Of a stretch of DNA of 64,000 nucleotides, positions 55,247 through 64,000 are shown in pieces (position 1 is the first letter of the stretch; each line of letters starts with the position of its first letter). The notes below the pieces were generated by a model. It was not told where the DNA came from, did not search any database, and was given only the letters and a program-made list of their open reading frames with translations. The translations under genes were made by a program, and so were the position numbers. The stretch is from an uncultured delta proteobacterium. GTDB lineage: Bacteria; Desulfobacterota; Syntrophia; Syntrophales; UBA8958. The stretch is from positions 31,334 through 95,333 of the forward strand of contig CAISJV010000084.1 of NCBI GenBank assembly GCA_903885795.1. Reading direction: 5' to 3'.

Positions 55247-55437
55247 TTGTCTGACCTCATCTCGTCGAGATTGCCGGACCATTTAAGCTTTCCTCGGAAA
55301 CGCTTAATTTCTTTCTGGCGTTTCACTTGAACCAACAGTTTCAATCCCTCTTCTATGGCATCCTTCTTGGTCCTGAAGCCGGAGAGCTGGAGGGCGGATT
55401 CCATCAGATCATCATCTACGACCACATTTGTTCTCAT
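55243..55437 (-). CDS. vapB: VapB-type ribbon-helix-helix antitoxin
   Basis: A 64-residue protein: MRTNVVVDDDLMESALQLSGFRTKKDAIEEGL, the VapB type II pattern. Its stop overlaps the toxin start. First gene of a two-gene operon; an inverted repeat upstream (55451-55478) is a likely operator. Confidence 0.88.
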   Translation of the reverse strand: MRTNVVVDDDLMESALQLSGFRTKKDAIEEGLKLLVQVKRQKEIKRFRGKLKWSGNLDEMRSDK

Positions 55438-55450
55438 CTCTTACCTCACA

Positions 55451-55478
55451 TGTGTATAAACCGATTACATCATACACA
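55451..55478. promoter_or_regulatory. Inverted repeat upstream of vapBC (possible operator)
   Basis: TGTGTAT (55451-55457) and ATACACA (55472-55478) are exact complements, 14 bp apart, just before the antitoxin start. A site for VapBC autoregulation is likely. Confidence 0.45.
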
Positions 55479-55591
55479 TTGATGCGATTATGTGAAAGTT
55501 TTATTTTCCGCGGCCTGCACATGCCTAACCGGGCACTAACGGGAGTCGACGTTGTCGGCGATCCGCAATGCACGAGATCGCCGGGCTGCCT

Positions 55592-57115
55592 TCAGGCTGG
55601 CTCCAGCCGCTTTTTCAAGATCCGTTTCAGCACTTTTCCTGCCTGGTTTCGGGGGAAGGCATCGACGAAAATGATCTTCCTGGGGATCTTGTAGGGGGCG
55701 ATCTTGCCCTGCAGGGCCGTCATGATTTCGCTTTCCGTGATCACGACCTCTTTTTGCAGGACAATGAAGGCCGCCACCGCTTCCCCCCGCTTGGGATCAG
55801 CCATGCCCACCACCGCCGCCTCGGCGATCTGGGGCAGGGCCTGGAGTGCCCTTTCCACCTCGACGGGATAGATGTTTTCCCCGGAAGAAATGATCATCTC
55901 TACTTTGCGGCCGACGATGTAAACGAAGCCCTCATCATCGCGCCGGCCCATGTCGCCCGTGTGAAACCAGCCCCCGGCCATGGACGCCTTTGTTGCCTCT
56001 TCTTTCCGCCAGTATCCCTGGAAAACATTCGGTCCCTGGACGATGATCTCCCCCGGCTCGCCGGCGGGGATATCCCGGTCCTTTTCGTCAACGATGCGCA
56101 AACGGACGTGGAAGACCTCTTTGCCCACGGAGCCGGCCTTGCGGATTGCCTCTTCGAGATCGAGGGATGTGAGGCGCCCGGTTTCCGTCAGGGCATAGCC
56201 CTGGACGAAACCGACACCCTTTTCTTCCTGGTACTTCCGGATGACAGGCAGCGGTATCGGTGCGCCTCCGGAGATGAAAAAATGGACGTGGGAGAGATCG
56301 GCGGCCGGCCAGTTCTCCGTTTCCGTCATTAACTGAAACATGACGGGGACGGCGAACATGTAGTTGATCTGCTCCGTCTCGATCATCTTTAGTGTTTCCG
56401 AGGCGTTATAGAAGGAGCTGATCACGATGCTGCCGCCGGCGTAAATGATGGGCGTCACCGAAGCGACCAGGGCGCCGATATGAAAGAGGGGGGCCACCAC
56501 CAGGGACTTGTAGGAACGGTCCACGCCATACCCCAGCAGGGAATGGATGGCCCCGAAGAGGACGTTCCCATGGGTCAGGACGGCCCCCTTGGGGTCGCCG
56601 GTCGTCCCGGCGGTATACATTATGAACAGAGGGTCTTTCAGATCCACGTTGTTCGGGTCTGTGGGCTCTGACACCGGACAACGATCGACCCGCTCCTCAA
56701 AGGGAGGATCGTCGGTCAGGGAATCGCCCCCGTGACGGAAATAATGGATCAGGGTCAGGCCGGCCTCCTTCAATTCGCTCACTTTCGGGGCAAACTCGGT
56801 GCCATAGATCAGAATCCTGGGTTCGGCGTCCTTCAGGATGTACATGAGCTCCGGCGCGGCGAGGCGGAAATTTAGGGGCGTTACGATTGCTCCCGTCTTG
56901 GCGCAGGCGAAGAATATCTCCAGAAACTCGCTGCAATTGGACATGAGCAGGGCCACCCGGTCGCCCTTGGCGATACCGCAGCCATTCAGGGCATGAGCCG
57001 TCCGGTTCACACGCTCGTTGAACTCCCGGTTGGTGAAGATGCGGTCCTTATCTTTCAGGAAACGATTTTCCGGGCGGACGATGGCCCGCTTTTGAATCCA
57101 TTCTCCAATGTTCAA
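55592..57115 (-). CDS. AMP-dependent fatty acyl-CoA ligase-type enzyme
   Basis: A 507-residue adenylate-forming enzyme with the P-loop MYTAGTTGDPKGAVLTH, ALTETG, HTGDMGRRDDEGF and the terminal NQAGKVLKR lysine. It is full length and of the medium/long-chain acyl-CoA synthetase kind. It is the last gene of a minus-strand trio with two KS-type genes (stop 4 bp overlap with the CLF-like start side), so it may activate chains for this pathway. Different subgroup from the ligase at 23355. Confidence 0.9.
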   Translation of the reverse strand: MNIGEWIQKRAIVRPENRFLKDKDRIFTNREFNERVNRTAHALNGCGIAKGDRVALLMSNCSEFLEIFFACAKTGAIVTPLNFRLAAPELMYILKDAEPRILIYGTEFAPKVSELKEAGLTLIHYFRHGGDSLTDDPPFEERVDRCPVSEPTDPNNVDLKDPLFIMYTAGTTGDPKGAVLTHGNVLFGAIHSLLGYGVDRSYKSLVVAPLFHIGALVASVTPIIYAGGSIVISSFYNASETLKMIETEQINYMFAVPVMFQLMTETENWPAADLSHVHFFISGGAPIPLPVIRKYQEEKGVGFVQGYALTETGRLTSLDLEEAIRKAGSVGKEVFHVRLRIVDEKDRDIPAGEPGEIIVQGPNVFQGYWRKEEATKASMAGGWFHTGDMGRRDDEGFVYIVGRKVEMIISSGENIYPVEVERALQALPQIAEAAVVGMADPKRGEAVAAFIVLQKEVVITESEIMTALQGKIAPYKIPRKIIFVDAFPRNQAGKVLKRILKKRLEPA

Positions 57116-58380
57116 TTTTCTTCCTCCTCTTCTTGGTAATGTGAAAAAACAAGGTAAACGTAGGTTCCGCCGAAGGAGATGCCTGCGAGCAGAGCATTTT
57201 CGATGGGCAATGTTTTTGCCTCGCCTCTGACAAAAGATAGGGGGCTCAGGGGATTCAAGAGCCCGACCGTCGGGGGGACTGCTCCCTTTTCCAGGGACAT
57301 GGCCAGGGCGCAGGCCCGCATGCCCCCTCCGGAGAAGCTCTCCCCGAGGGCGCCCTTCAGCGACGTGATGGCAGGACCGTCCTTGGCCTTGGCAAAGATA
57401 TCGGTGTAGGCTGCCGCCTCTATGGAGTCCAAGATGAGGCCGCCGTTTCCCGCTGCTGAGACGGCCTGAATATCTTCGGGGCCGATGTCCGCATTATCGA
57501 GGGCGCGCCTGATCGTCCGCTTAATGCCCGCCGGATCGGTGGGCCACTGGATCGGCGGCGTTGGCGAAGAACCGAGTCCCAGACCAGTTAATTCACAATA
57601 GGGCTTCCGCCCTCTGGCCCCGGCCGACTCCCGGCTTTCCAGGCAGAGAATGCCGCAACCCTCCCCGACGATCATGCCGTTGCGGTCCTGGTCGAAGGGC
57701 CGGCAGGCCTCCGTTTTTCCGTCCCCCGGAGAAAGGGCGTAAAATCGGGTGAGGGCTTCAAAATAGAAGGGGGAGATGATGTCTACGCCTCCGGCCAGGA
57801 TGTAATCGGCGGCGCCGCGTCGTATTTCGGAGATGGCATAGGCCAAGGCTGCCTCGGCGGAGACGGCGAAGTGGGTGACGGTGACGTTGACGCCGCGGAA
57901 CCCCAGCTCGATGGAGGCGTTTCCCGCTGCCGCGTTCAGGACCGTGTTCGGCACCACGATGGGGTTGACGAAGGAAGGACCTTTCCTGATCAGCGTTTCT
58001 GCCAGGTGGACGGTGACGTCCGTTGCGCCGAAGGCCGTCCCCATCAGGATGCCGATGCGGTCGCGGTTGTCTGGATTCACAGCTATGCCCGCGTCGTCCA
58101 GGGACAGACGCGCCGCCGCCGTCGTCAGTTGGGAGATCCGGTCCATCCGGCGCAGGTTTTTCAGGGAGATGAAATCGCGGGGTGAGAAATCGGTCACCTC
58201 CGCACCCTGGTGGGAGGGATAAGTGCCGGTCGCAAACGATTTTATGTCGGTAATGGCGCTCTCGCCCGAAAAAAGCTTACTCCCAAACGCCTCCTTGCCG
58301 ACACCCAGCGGGGTGGCCATCCCGATGCCGGTCACAACGACCCGCCCGGAGTCTTCGTTGTGGGGCCGACAGTTACCCAT
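57112..58380 (-). CDS. Ketosynthase-like chain length factor lacking the catalytic triad
   Basis: A 422-residue KS fold. At the nucleophile position it reads THFAVSAEAA with no Cys; the first His motif is SAAGNGG and the second is GALGESFSGG, so Cys and both His are all missing. It matches KSbeta/chain length factors of type II PKS and aryl-polyene clusters. ATG 58380 has GGGAG in front; ATG 58395 is possible. It is encoded next to an intact KS (8-bp overlap), its probable partner. Confidence 0.85.
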   Translation of the reverse strand: MGNCRPHNEDSGRVVVTGIGMATPLGVGKEAFGSKLFSGESAITDIKSFATGTYPSHQGAEVTDFSPRDFISLKNLRRMDRISQLTTAAARLSLDDAGIAVNPDNRDRIGILMGTAFGATDVTVHLAETLIRKGPSFVNPIVVPNTVLNAAAGNASIELGFRGVNVTVTHFAVSAEAALAYAISEIRRGAADYILAGGVDIISPFYFEALTRFYALSPGDGKTEACRPFDQDRNGMIVGEGCGILCLESRESAGARGRKPYCELTGLGLGSSPTPPIQWPTDPAGIKRTIRRALDNADIGPEDIQAVSAAGNGGLILDSIEAAAYTDIFAKAKDGPAITSLKGALGESFSGGGMRACALAMSLEKGAVPPTVGLLNPLSPLSFVRGEAKTLPIENALLAGISFGGTYVYLVFSHYQEEEEEN

Positions 58381-59623
58381 GATCAGCGCTCCCATTGGGG
58401 TATTTTCCGAAGATCACGGTGGTGTTATTGCCACCGAAGGCGAAGGAGTTTGAGAGGACCGCCCTGAGTGCGGCCGGTCGGGCTCCTTCGGTGATGTAAT
58501 CCAGATCGCAGTGGGGATCGGGATCGCGGTAATTGATGGTGGGCGGCATAAATCCATGGGCCAGAGCCAAAAGGGAGACAATACCTTCCAAGGCTCCGGA
58601 GGCGCCCAGGGTATGGGCCGTCATCGACTTGGTCGAACTGACCGGAATGGCATAGGCGCGCCTGCCGAAGACTTCCTTGATCGCCTTCGTTTCCATGGCA
58701 TCATTGACAGGTGTTGCCGTGCCGTGAGCATTGATGTAGTCGATATCCTCCGGCCCGAGGCCGCTGTCTTTCAGGGCTGCCTCCATGGAGCGAATAGCGC
58801 CGGAGGCCTGTTCGTCGGGAGACGTCATGTGATGGGCGTCGCAGGTGACGCCGTAGCCCAGGATTTCCCCGTAAATCCTGGCGCCTCTTGCGAGAGCACA
58901 TTCAAGGGGTTCCAGAACCATGACGGCCGCGGCCTCGCCCAGGGAAAGGCCGCTGCGGAGGCGGTCAAAAGGCCGACAGACGTCCGGATCGAGTGATTTC
59001 AGGGCATTGAATGAGGAATAGGTGACCCTGCACATGGGTTCCACGCCGCCGGCGAGCATGATCGCCGCCTGGCCATTGCGGATGAGGTCCCGGCCGTAGC
59101 CCAACACGGTCGCCCCCGAGGAACAGGCGGTCATCAAGGTGATTTTGGGACCGAGGAGACCTAAATAAGTGGCGATGCGATCGGTGGAAGAGGCGCAATA
59201 AACGGAAGAGAGGCGCGAGAAATGTGCCTTTCCCCTCCCTTTTTGCAGCAGGTCGCTATAGAAGCTCTCCCCCTCCAGAAGACCGCCCGAGCCGCCGCCG
59301 ATGGCCACGCCCATGTCTTCTTTCATCGCTTCCGGGAGGGGGTAAAGACCGGCATCGCGGAGGGCCTCCAAGGTGGCGGCAAAGGCCAGGAGATCAGCCC
59401 GGGACATTCTTTTCAGAGGAAATACTTCGGGTATGAAGGAGCGGGGAAGGAAATTCCGGATCTGACCGCCCTTTCGACAGCGGTACCCTGTCGTATCGAA
59501 GAGGTCAACCTCCCGGATGCCGCAGCTCCCTTCCTCAAGGGCGCGGATGAATTCCGGCACGTTATTCGCGATCGCGTTTATGGTGCCCATGCCGGTAACA
59601 ACAATATGTTTTTTCTTATGCAC
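58373..59623 (-). CDS. Beta-ketoacyl-ACP synthase, KS-5
   Basis: A 416-residue KS with Cys157 in LMTACSSGA, His290 in NAHGTAT and His327 in TKSMTAHTLGA. The triad is complete, although the usual Gly before the last His is Ala. With the following Cys-less gene it likely forms a KSalpha/KSbeta heterodimer. Divergent from the MMPL exporter gene; 46 bp separate the starts. Confidence 0.92.
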   Translation of the reverse strand: MHKKKHIVVTGMGTINAIANNVPEFIRALEEGSCGIREVDLFDTTGYRCRKGGQIRNFLPRSFIPEVFPLKRMSRADLLAFAATLEALRDAGLYPLPEAMKEDMGVAIGGGSGGLLEGESFYSDLLQKGRGKAHFSRLSSVYCASSTDRIATYLGLLGPKITLMTACSSGATVLGYGRDLIRNGQAAIMLAGGVEPMCRVTYSSFNALKSLDPDVCRPFDRLRSGLSLGEAAAVMVLEPLECALARGARIYGEILGYGVTCDAHHMTSPDEQASGAIRSMEAALKDSGLGPEDIDYINAHGTATPVNDAMETKAIKEVFGRRAYAIPVSSTKSMTAHTLGASGALEGIVSLLALAHGFMPPTINYRDPDPHCDLDYITEGARPAALRAVLSNSFAFGGNNTTVIFGKYPNGSADHG

Positions 59624-59669
59624 AGCCGACCATTCCTCTGAACTCGCGGGATTCTACGATTGAACTTAA

Positions 59670-62600
59670 ATGGGCTCAGCCAAAAAGTCAAACGATTATC
59701 GTTTTTTTGAAAAGCCATTGCCCAAGGGACGATATTCGTGTAATGAAAAACCTGTGAAAATATTGTTCTATAAACACAAATATTTCCTGAGACGATTCCT
59801 GGCGGCCCTGGTGATTCTCGCTGTGGTGGGGCTTTTTGTCGTCGGGCTCCAGCGTCTGCAATTCGACTCCAATATCCTGGCGTCCCTTCCCAAGGACGAC
59901 CACGTTTTGGCCGACGCCCATTATATTTTCACCCACCATCCGATCTATGACCGGGTGGCGGTCGATGTGGCCGGCGGAGGAGGCAAAACGAGCGTCCTGG
60001 AAGCAGGAGCGGACCTCGTGGAGGCGAGGATGCGGGAAAGCGGTCTCTTCAAGGACGTGGGCTTTCGACAGGTCAGCAGGCTCGTCCCGGAACTGATGAG
60101 CCATGTAGTCGATCATCTCCCGATCCTTTTCGGTGCGGTGGAACTGGAGCGGGAGATCCTTCCTCTCCTTGCCCCCGAGAGCATTCATCGAACAATGGAA
60201 GGGCAGTTCTCATCACTTCGGGATCTGGGAGGGATCGGACAGACCTGTTTTCTCGCCGTCGATCCCCTGAGTTTTCGCAATCTGGTCCTTGCCCGGTTGT
60301 CTTCCCTGGCGCCGGCCAAAAGCGCCCGCATTCAGAACGGGAAGCTCTTGTCGGCAGATGGAAAACATGTCCTGATCGTAGCGGAGCCCATAACCTCCGG
60401 CATGGATACGCGGCAGGCGGCGCGCATCGCGGCGCTCCTGGAAGGCATCTCCCGGGAGTTGGACGGTAAGTACGGCGGGAAGGGAGGCTTTACCCTGACA
60501 CCCGTCGGGGCCTATCGGGCCGCCCTCGATAACGAGACGAGCGCCAAGTCCACGGTTAAAAAGGCAGTGCTGTTTTCGACCGTGGCCATTGCCCTCCTTC
60601 TTTTCGCCGGTTTTCCCCGGCCCCTGATCGGTCTCCTCTCCCTACTTCCGGCCTTTGCCGGAACCATGATGGCGTATTTTGTCTATTCCCTTTTCCATGC
60701 AACCATCTCACTCATGGCCGTCGGTTTTGGCAGTGCGATCATTTCCTTTACCGTCGATTACGGCATCACCTATCTTTTGTTTCTGGACCGGCCTTACGAA
60801 ACGCGCGGTCTGGAGGCGACCAAAGAAGTATGGTCCCTGGGGTTCCTTGCCATGCTGACTACGGCAGCGAGCTTTGCCTTTCTCTCCTTGAGCGGATTTC
60901 CCGTTCTGGTGGAGATCGGCCAGTTCACGGCCCTGGGAGTTGTCTTTACATATATCTTCGTCCATCTCGTCTTCCCCCTGGTCTTTCCCGTTCTGCCCCC
61001 GGCAAAGCGGCCACCCTATCTGCCGCTGATGCGTTTTGTCCAACGCATCTCCTCCGCCGACGGCATGGGGAAGACCTATGTTGTCCTGGCCTTCATGTTT
61101 ATCATGCTGTTTTTTGCCAAACCGGAGTTTAAGGTCGATCTGGGTTCGATGAACGCCATGAGTCCCCAGACGCTCCGCGCCGACAAACTCGTCCGGGAGG
61201 TATGGGGGGATGTAATGAGCAAGGTCCACCTGCTGGTGGAGGGACGGGATCGGCAGGACATGCAGCGTAAATGCGACCTCCTGGCCGGCCTGTTGAACGA
61301 AGAAGCCGCTGCGGGACGGGTTTCCGGGTTCTTCGTTTCATCCCTGATTTTTCCGGGCGAGAATGAGGCCCGGAAAAATGCCGCGGCCTGGCAAAATTTC
61401 TGGAGTCCTGAACGGATAACCGATTTCCGCCAGGTTATGGGAGACGCCTCGCGCCAGGTGGGATTTGCGACGGGCGCTTTTGAGCCTTTCTTTAACTTGC
61501 TCCAAAGCAGGGATATTTCGGCCACCGATCTTCCAGAGCGCTACGCCCCGCTTTTGGGTATCAAGGCGGGCCAAAACGGCGGAGCCTGGACCCAGGTCGT
61601 CTCCGTGACCCCCGGACCGTCCTATAACGGGGAGGATTTTTACCGGCGTCTGACCGCCACCGGCCTGGTGCAGGTCTTTGATCCGGCCCTCTTTACGAAA
61701 CATCTCGGGGCCCTCCTTTTGTCCGCCTTCGTCAAGATGGTCGGGATTGTGGCCCTCGTCACCTTACTGACCGCTTTTTTCTATTTCCTGGACTGGCGGC
61801 TTACCATCCTCGGCCTGGCGCCGACGCTCTTTGCCATGATCTGCACCCTCGGCACCCTGAATCTTTTGGGGGAACCCCTCGGTATCCCGACGCTCATAGT
61901 GTCCGTAGTGGTCATCGGCATGGGGACGGACTACGCCCTCTATCTCGTCCGTTCCTATCAGCGCTACCTCGATGACGACGACCCCTCCCTGGGGCTCGTC
62001 CGCCTGTCCGTTTTTCTCTCCTTTGCCACGACGTTTATGGGCTTCTGCATCCTGGCCATCTCGGATAACGCCATGCTGAGAAGTGCAGGCCTGAGCCTGG
62101 CCCTGGGGATCGGTTACTCTTTCCTGGGCGCCGTAACGATTGTCCCGCCCCTATTGAAGAGGATCTTTGTTCCCGCCGCGCCGACTGAAGAGACCATCTT
62201 GCCTGGATCGAAGCGGCATCTGGAGCGCGCCGTCGGACGGTACCGGCATCTGGAGTCCTATCCGCGACTCTTTGCCCGTTTCAAGATCCTTCTGGACCCC
62301 ATGTTCCCGCGTCTTGCCGACTTTGTCAAGAATCCCAGGGTCGTCATCGATATCGGGACCGGCTATGGCGTTCCTGCTGTCTGGCTTCTGGAACTCTACC
62401 CACGGGCCCGGATCTATGGCCTCGAACCGGAACGCGAGCGGGTGCGGTTTGCGTCTCGGGCCATCGGGACGCGGGGCGTCGTTACCGTCGGGGGTGCTCC
62501 CGATCTTCCCGAGGTTCCTGTAAAGGCCGACACCGCCCTCGTCCTCGATATGATACATCTTTTGACCGATGAAGAACTCCGTCTTACCCTACGGCGTCTT

Positions 62601-62894
62601 CGCGAGCGGCTCCTTCCCGACGGCGCCCTGATCATCCGGGCAACGGTCCCTTCGACCGTGCCCTTTCCCTGGAAGCGCTGGATCGAGAGGCAGCGGATCA
62701 GGATGAGCAAAGGCCGGATGCACTTTCGTAAGGAAGAGGATCTACTTTCCATCCTTGTGGGAAGTGGCTTTCCCATCATCCGCACGGAGGCCGGCGCACC
62801 GGGGGAGGAGGAAAAGTGGTTTATCGCCCGATTGGAAGAAGCTCAGGACCGGGAAGCGATCCAACCGCTGCCGCCGGCAGGTGAGGGCGCATGA
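59670..62894 (+). CDS. MMPL/RND-type lipid exporter fused to a SAM-dependent methyltransferase
   Basis: A 1074-residue protein. Residues about 35-830 are an MMPL transporter: first transmembrane helix FLAALVILAVVGLFVV, a large periplasmic loop, a five-helix bundle (SFTVDYGITYLL), a second loop and a second bundle (GMGTDYALYLVRSYQRYLDDD). Residues about 860-1060 form a class I methyltransferase with VIDIGTGYGVPAVW and YGLEPERERV. The two parts are in one frame with no stop. MMPL exporters move lipids across the inner membrane; in aryl-polyene clusters a methyltransferase is usually separate. Confidence 0.87.
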   Translation: MGSAKKSNDYRFFEKPLPKGRYSCNEKPVKILFYKHKYFLRRFLAALVILAVVGLFVVGLQRLQFDSNILASLPKDDHVLADAHYIFTHHPIYDRVAVDVAGGGGKTSVLEAGADLVEARMRESGLFKDVGFRQVSRLVPELMSHVVDHLPILFGAVELEREILPLLAPESIHRTMEGQFSSLRDLGGIGQTCFLAVDPLSFRNLVLARLSSLAPAKSARIQNGKLLSADGKHVLIVAEPITSGMDTRQAARIAALLEGISRELDGKYGGKGGFTLTPVGAYRAALDNETSAKSTVKKAVLFSTVAIALLLFAGFPRPLIGLLSLLPAFAGTMMAYFVYSLFHATISLMAVGFGSAIISFTVDYGITYLLFLDRPYETRGLEATKEVWSLGFLAMLTTAASFAFLSLSGFPVLVEIGQFTALGVVFTYIFVHLVFPLVFPVLPPAKRPPYLPLMRFVQRISSADGMGKTYVVLAFMFIMLFFAKPEFKVDLGSMNAMSPQTLRADKLVREVWGDVMSKVHLLVEGRDRQDMQRKCDLLAGLLNEEAAAGRVSGFFVSSLIFPGENEARKNAAAWQNFWSPERITDFRQVMGDASRQVGFATGAFEPFFNLLQSRDISATDLPERYAPLLGIKAGQNGGAWTQVVSVTPGPSYNGEDFYRRLTATGLVQVFDPALFTKHLGALLLSAFVKMVGIVALVTLLTAFFYFLDWRLTILGLAPTLFAMICTLGTLNLLGEPLGIPTLIVSVVVIGMGTDYALYLVRSYQRYLDDDDPSLGLVRLSVFLSFATTFMGFCILAISDNAMLRSAGLSLALGIGYSFLGAVTIVPPLLKRIFVPAAPTEETILPGSKRHLERAVGRYRHLESYPRLFARFKILLDPMFPRLADFVKNPRVVIDIGTGYGVPAVWLLELYPRARIYGLEPERERVRFASRAIGTRGVVTVGGAPDLPEVPVKADTALVLDMIHLLTDEELRLTLRRLRERLLPDGALIIRATVPSTVPFPWKRWIERQRIRMSKGRMHFRKEEDLLSILVGSGFPIIRTEAGAPGEEEKWFIARLEEAQDREAIQPLPPAGEGA

Positions 62895-63793
62895 AGGGAG
62901 CCTTCTATCGTTTCCTTCTCGCTTTATCGCAAAGAATCGGCCTCTGGGTCTTCCGGGCTGGGGCCTGGGTGATCGCCTCGGGCTATTTTCTCTTCTTCCC
63001 GAACCGGGTGGCTGTGGGGGTCCACTTTTACAGAGCCCTCCATCCCGAACGTGGGCTACTGTATCGCCTTTGGTGCACCTGGAAACAGTTCCACAGCTTT
63101 ACCAACGTCTTCCTGGATCGTTTCCTCCTAGCTGGTGGGCAGAGAATCAGCTATACCCATGAAGGGTGGGAATACTTGGAAGAGGCGGTAAACAGCGAGA
63201 CCGGCGGCATCATTCTCATGTCGCACGTGGGAAACTGGGAGGTAGCCTCCCGCATCCTCCAGGAACGAGGACGGGAGAATCCCCGAATAAAGCTACTTCT
63301 GTATCTGGGAAAAAAGCATAAAGAGCAGATTGAACGATCCCAGAAGGAAACCCTTGTCAAGAGCGGCGTGCGGATTATCGCCGTAGAGCAGGATGGGGGC
63401 TCGCCCATGGACCTTGTCGAGGGGATAAATTTTCTGAAGACGGGGGGACTGGTTTCGCTGACAGGCGATCGCCGGTGGCGCGAAGACCAGCGGACGGTGA
63501 TGGTGAGATTTTTGGGGCATGAGGCCTTCCTACCGGAGACACCTTTTATCTTCGCCCTATTATCCGACTCTCCCCTCTTCGTTTTCTTTACCTGCCGGAC
63601 GGGGAACCATGCTTACCACTTCAAGGTACTGCCGCCGATTGTGGTTCAGGCGAAAGACCGGCGCAGCCGGGGGGATGCCATTCAGAGAGCGGCGCAGTTC
63701 TATGCCGATAGCCTGGAGGAAACCGTACGGCAGCATCCCGATGAATGGTTCCATTTTGAATCGTTCATCGGGAGTGAAAAATATCACATTTAG
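62891..63793 (+). CDS. LpxL/HtrB-like lipid acyltransferase
   Basis: A 300-residue protein with an N-terminal hydrophobic stretch and the catalytic His-x4-Glu in SHVGNWEVA, then GDRRWRED as in the lysophospholipid/lipid-A acyltransferase family. ATG overlaps the exporter stop by 4 bp. In aryl-polyene clusters a member of this family attaches the chain to its membrane anchor, so it may do the same here. Confidence 0.87.
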   Translation: MKGAFYRFLLALSQRIGLWVFRAGAWVIASGYFLFFPNRVAVGVHFYRALHPERGLLYRLWCTWKQFHSFTNVFLDRFLLAGGQRISYTHEGWEYLEEAVNSETGGIILMSHVGNWEVASRILQERGRENPRIKLLLYLGKKHKEQIERSQKETLVKSGVRIIAVEQDGGSPMDLVEGINFLKTGGLVSLTGDRRWREDQRTVMVRFLGHEAFLPETPFIFALLSDSPLFVFFTCRTGNHAYHFKVLPPIVVQAKDRRSRGDAIQRAAQFYADSLEETVRQHPDEWFHFESFIGSEKYHI

Positions 63794-63831
63794 AGCTTGT
63801 CCTTCAAAGTTATTTACGGACAAGCTCTAAA
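63789..63831. repeat. 14-bp inverted repeat spanning the acyltransferase stop codon
   Basis: TTTAGAGCTTGTCC (63789-63802) and GGACAAGCTCTAAA (63818-63831) are exact complements with a 15-bp spacer. The arm includes the stop codon TAG. It may be a terminator stem or the end of a small mobile repeat. Confidence 0.5.
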
Positions 63832-63858
63832 TGTGGAGAGGGAGTTACGCACCAGTAA

Positions 63859-63892
63859 AAAAGGCCCCCTCCATTGCTGGAGAGGGCCTTTT
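63859..63892. terminator. Bidirectional rho-independent terminator
   Basis: The stem AAAAGGCCC...CTCCA pairs with TGGAG...GGGCCTTTT with one mismatch and a short TTGC loop, and has A/T runs on both sides. It lies between two convergent genes (the acyltransferase and the thiolase) and can serve both. Confidence 0.75.
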
Positions 63893-63922
63893 AAGGAGGG
63901 GGTAGACGTTAATTAAGGTTAG

Positions 63923-64000
63923 TTACAGCATTTCATAGATAGCAGCCGCACCCATGCCGCCGCCGATACACATGGAAACGATTCCGCGTTTGGCTTTGCG
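63923..64000 (-). CDS. C-terminus of an acetyl-CoA acetyltransferase (thiolase), partial
   Basis: The last 25 residues of a minus-strand gene are visible: GIVSMCIGGGMGAAAIYEML, which holds the C-terminal thiolase motif with the catalytic Cys in CIGGGMG. The rest lies outside the window. Thiolases degrade or build acetoacetyl-CoA. Its link to the lipid cluster is unknown. Confidence 0.85.
   Translation of the reverse strand, partial: RKAKRGIVSMCIGGGMGAAAIYEML

Overview
The window reads like a chromosome of an anaerobic Gram-negative bacterium. The best guess is a deltaproteobacterium (Desulfobacterota, Syntrophales-like), based on moderate-to-high GC, many radical SAM enzymes, a lipid-A-type acyltransferase, a LolA-like carrier and outer-membrane lipoproteins. 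The taxon is inference; no rRNA or tRNA gene was seen.

Two separated blocks (about 57-37183 and 55592-63793) together encode a large type II fatty-acid/polyketide lipid pathway of the aryl-polyene kind. It has five ketosynthases with a full Cys-His-His triad, two ketosynthase-like proteins without it, three acyl carrier proteins, several hotdog dehydratase or thioesterase proteins, a ketoreductase, a MIO-type aromatic amino acid ammonia-lyase, two AMP-dependent acyl ligases, a dehydratase-phosphopantetheinyl transferase fusion, a LolA-like carrier, an outer-membrane lipoprotein, an MMPL exporter fused to a methyltransferase and a lipid-A-type acyltransferase. Added to this are features not expected of plain aryl polyenes: four cobalamin-binding-type radical SAM proteins, two paralogous radical SAM proteins with an extra C-terminal Cys cluster, a CrtI-like desaturase, a BtrH-like acyl transferase, and PlsY, PlsC and a FakA-FakB fusion. 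The last three together suggest an acyl-phosphate route into glycerolipids. The composition recalls both aryl-polyene clusters and the gene sets proposed for ladderane lipids.

Layout: 57-11246, desaturase, radical SAMs, NodB deacetylase, ACPs, KSs and thioesterase (+). 11257-15675, PlsC, radical SAM, DH-PPTase, PlsY (+). 15816-17231, HTH protein and BtrH-like protein (+). 17264-21565, degenerate KS, KS, ACP and ABC exporter (-). 21808-23308, membrane protein, MITE-like repeat and GT25. 23355-30686, acyl ligase (-), then hotdog, FabG, LolA, lipoprotein, radical SAM, ammonia-lyase and thioesterase (+). 30751-33113, an inserted segment carrying MazEF, YefM-YoeB and an unknown gene, bounded by a 70-bp direct repeat. 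33119-37183, FakA-FakB fusion, GT2 and radical SAM. 37237-40007, ABC transporter and DUF4185 protein (-).

From 40160 to 48915 lies a defence island: a Phd/PIN pair, a ParB remnant, and a type I restriction system (HsdM, HsdS, HsdR). In it a HepT/MNT-type pair sits between hsdM and hsdS, and the nucleotidyltransferase is in frame with HsdS. After that come a flavoprotein, a transporter, a CHAT-domain lipoprotein, small envelope proteins and VapBC, before the second lipid block and the C-terminus of a thiolase at the right edge.
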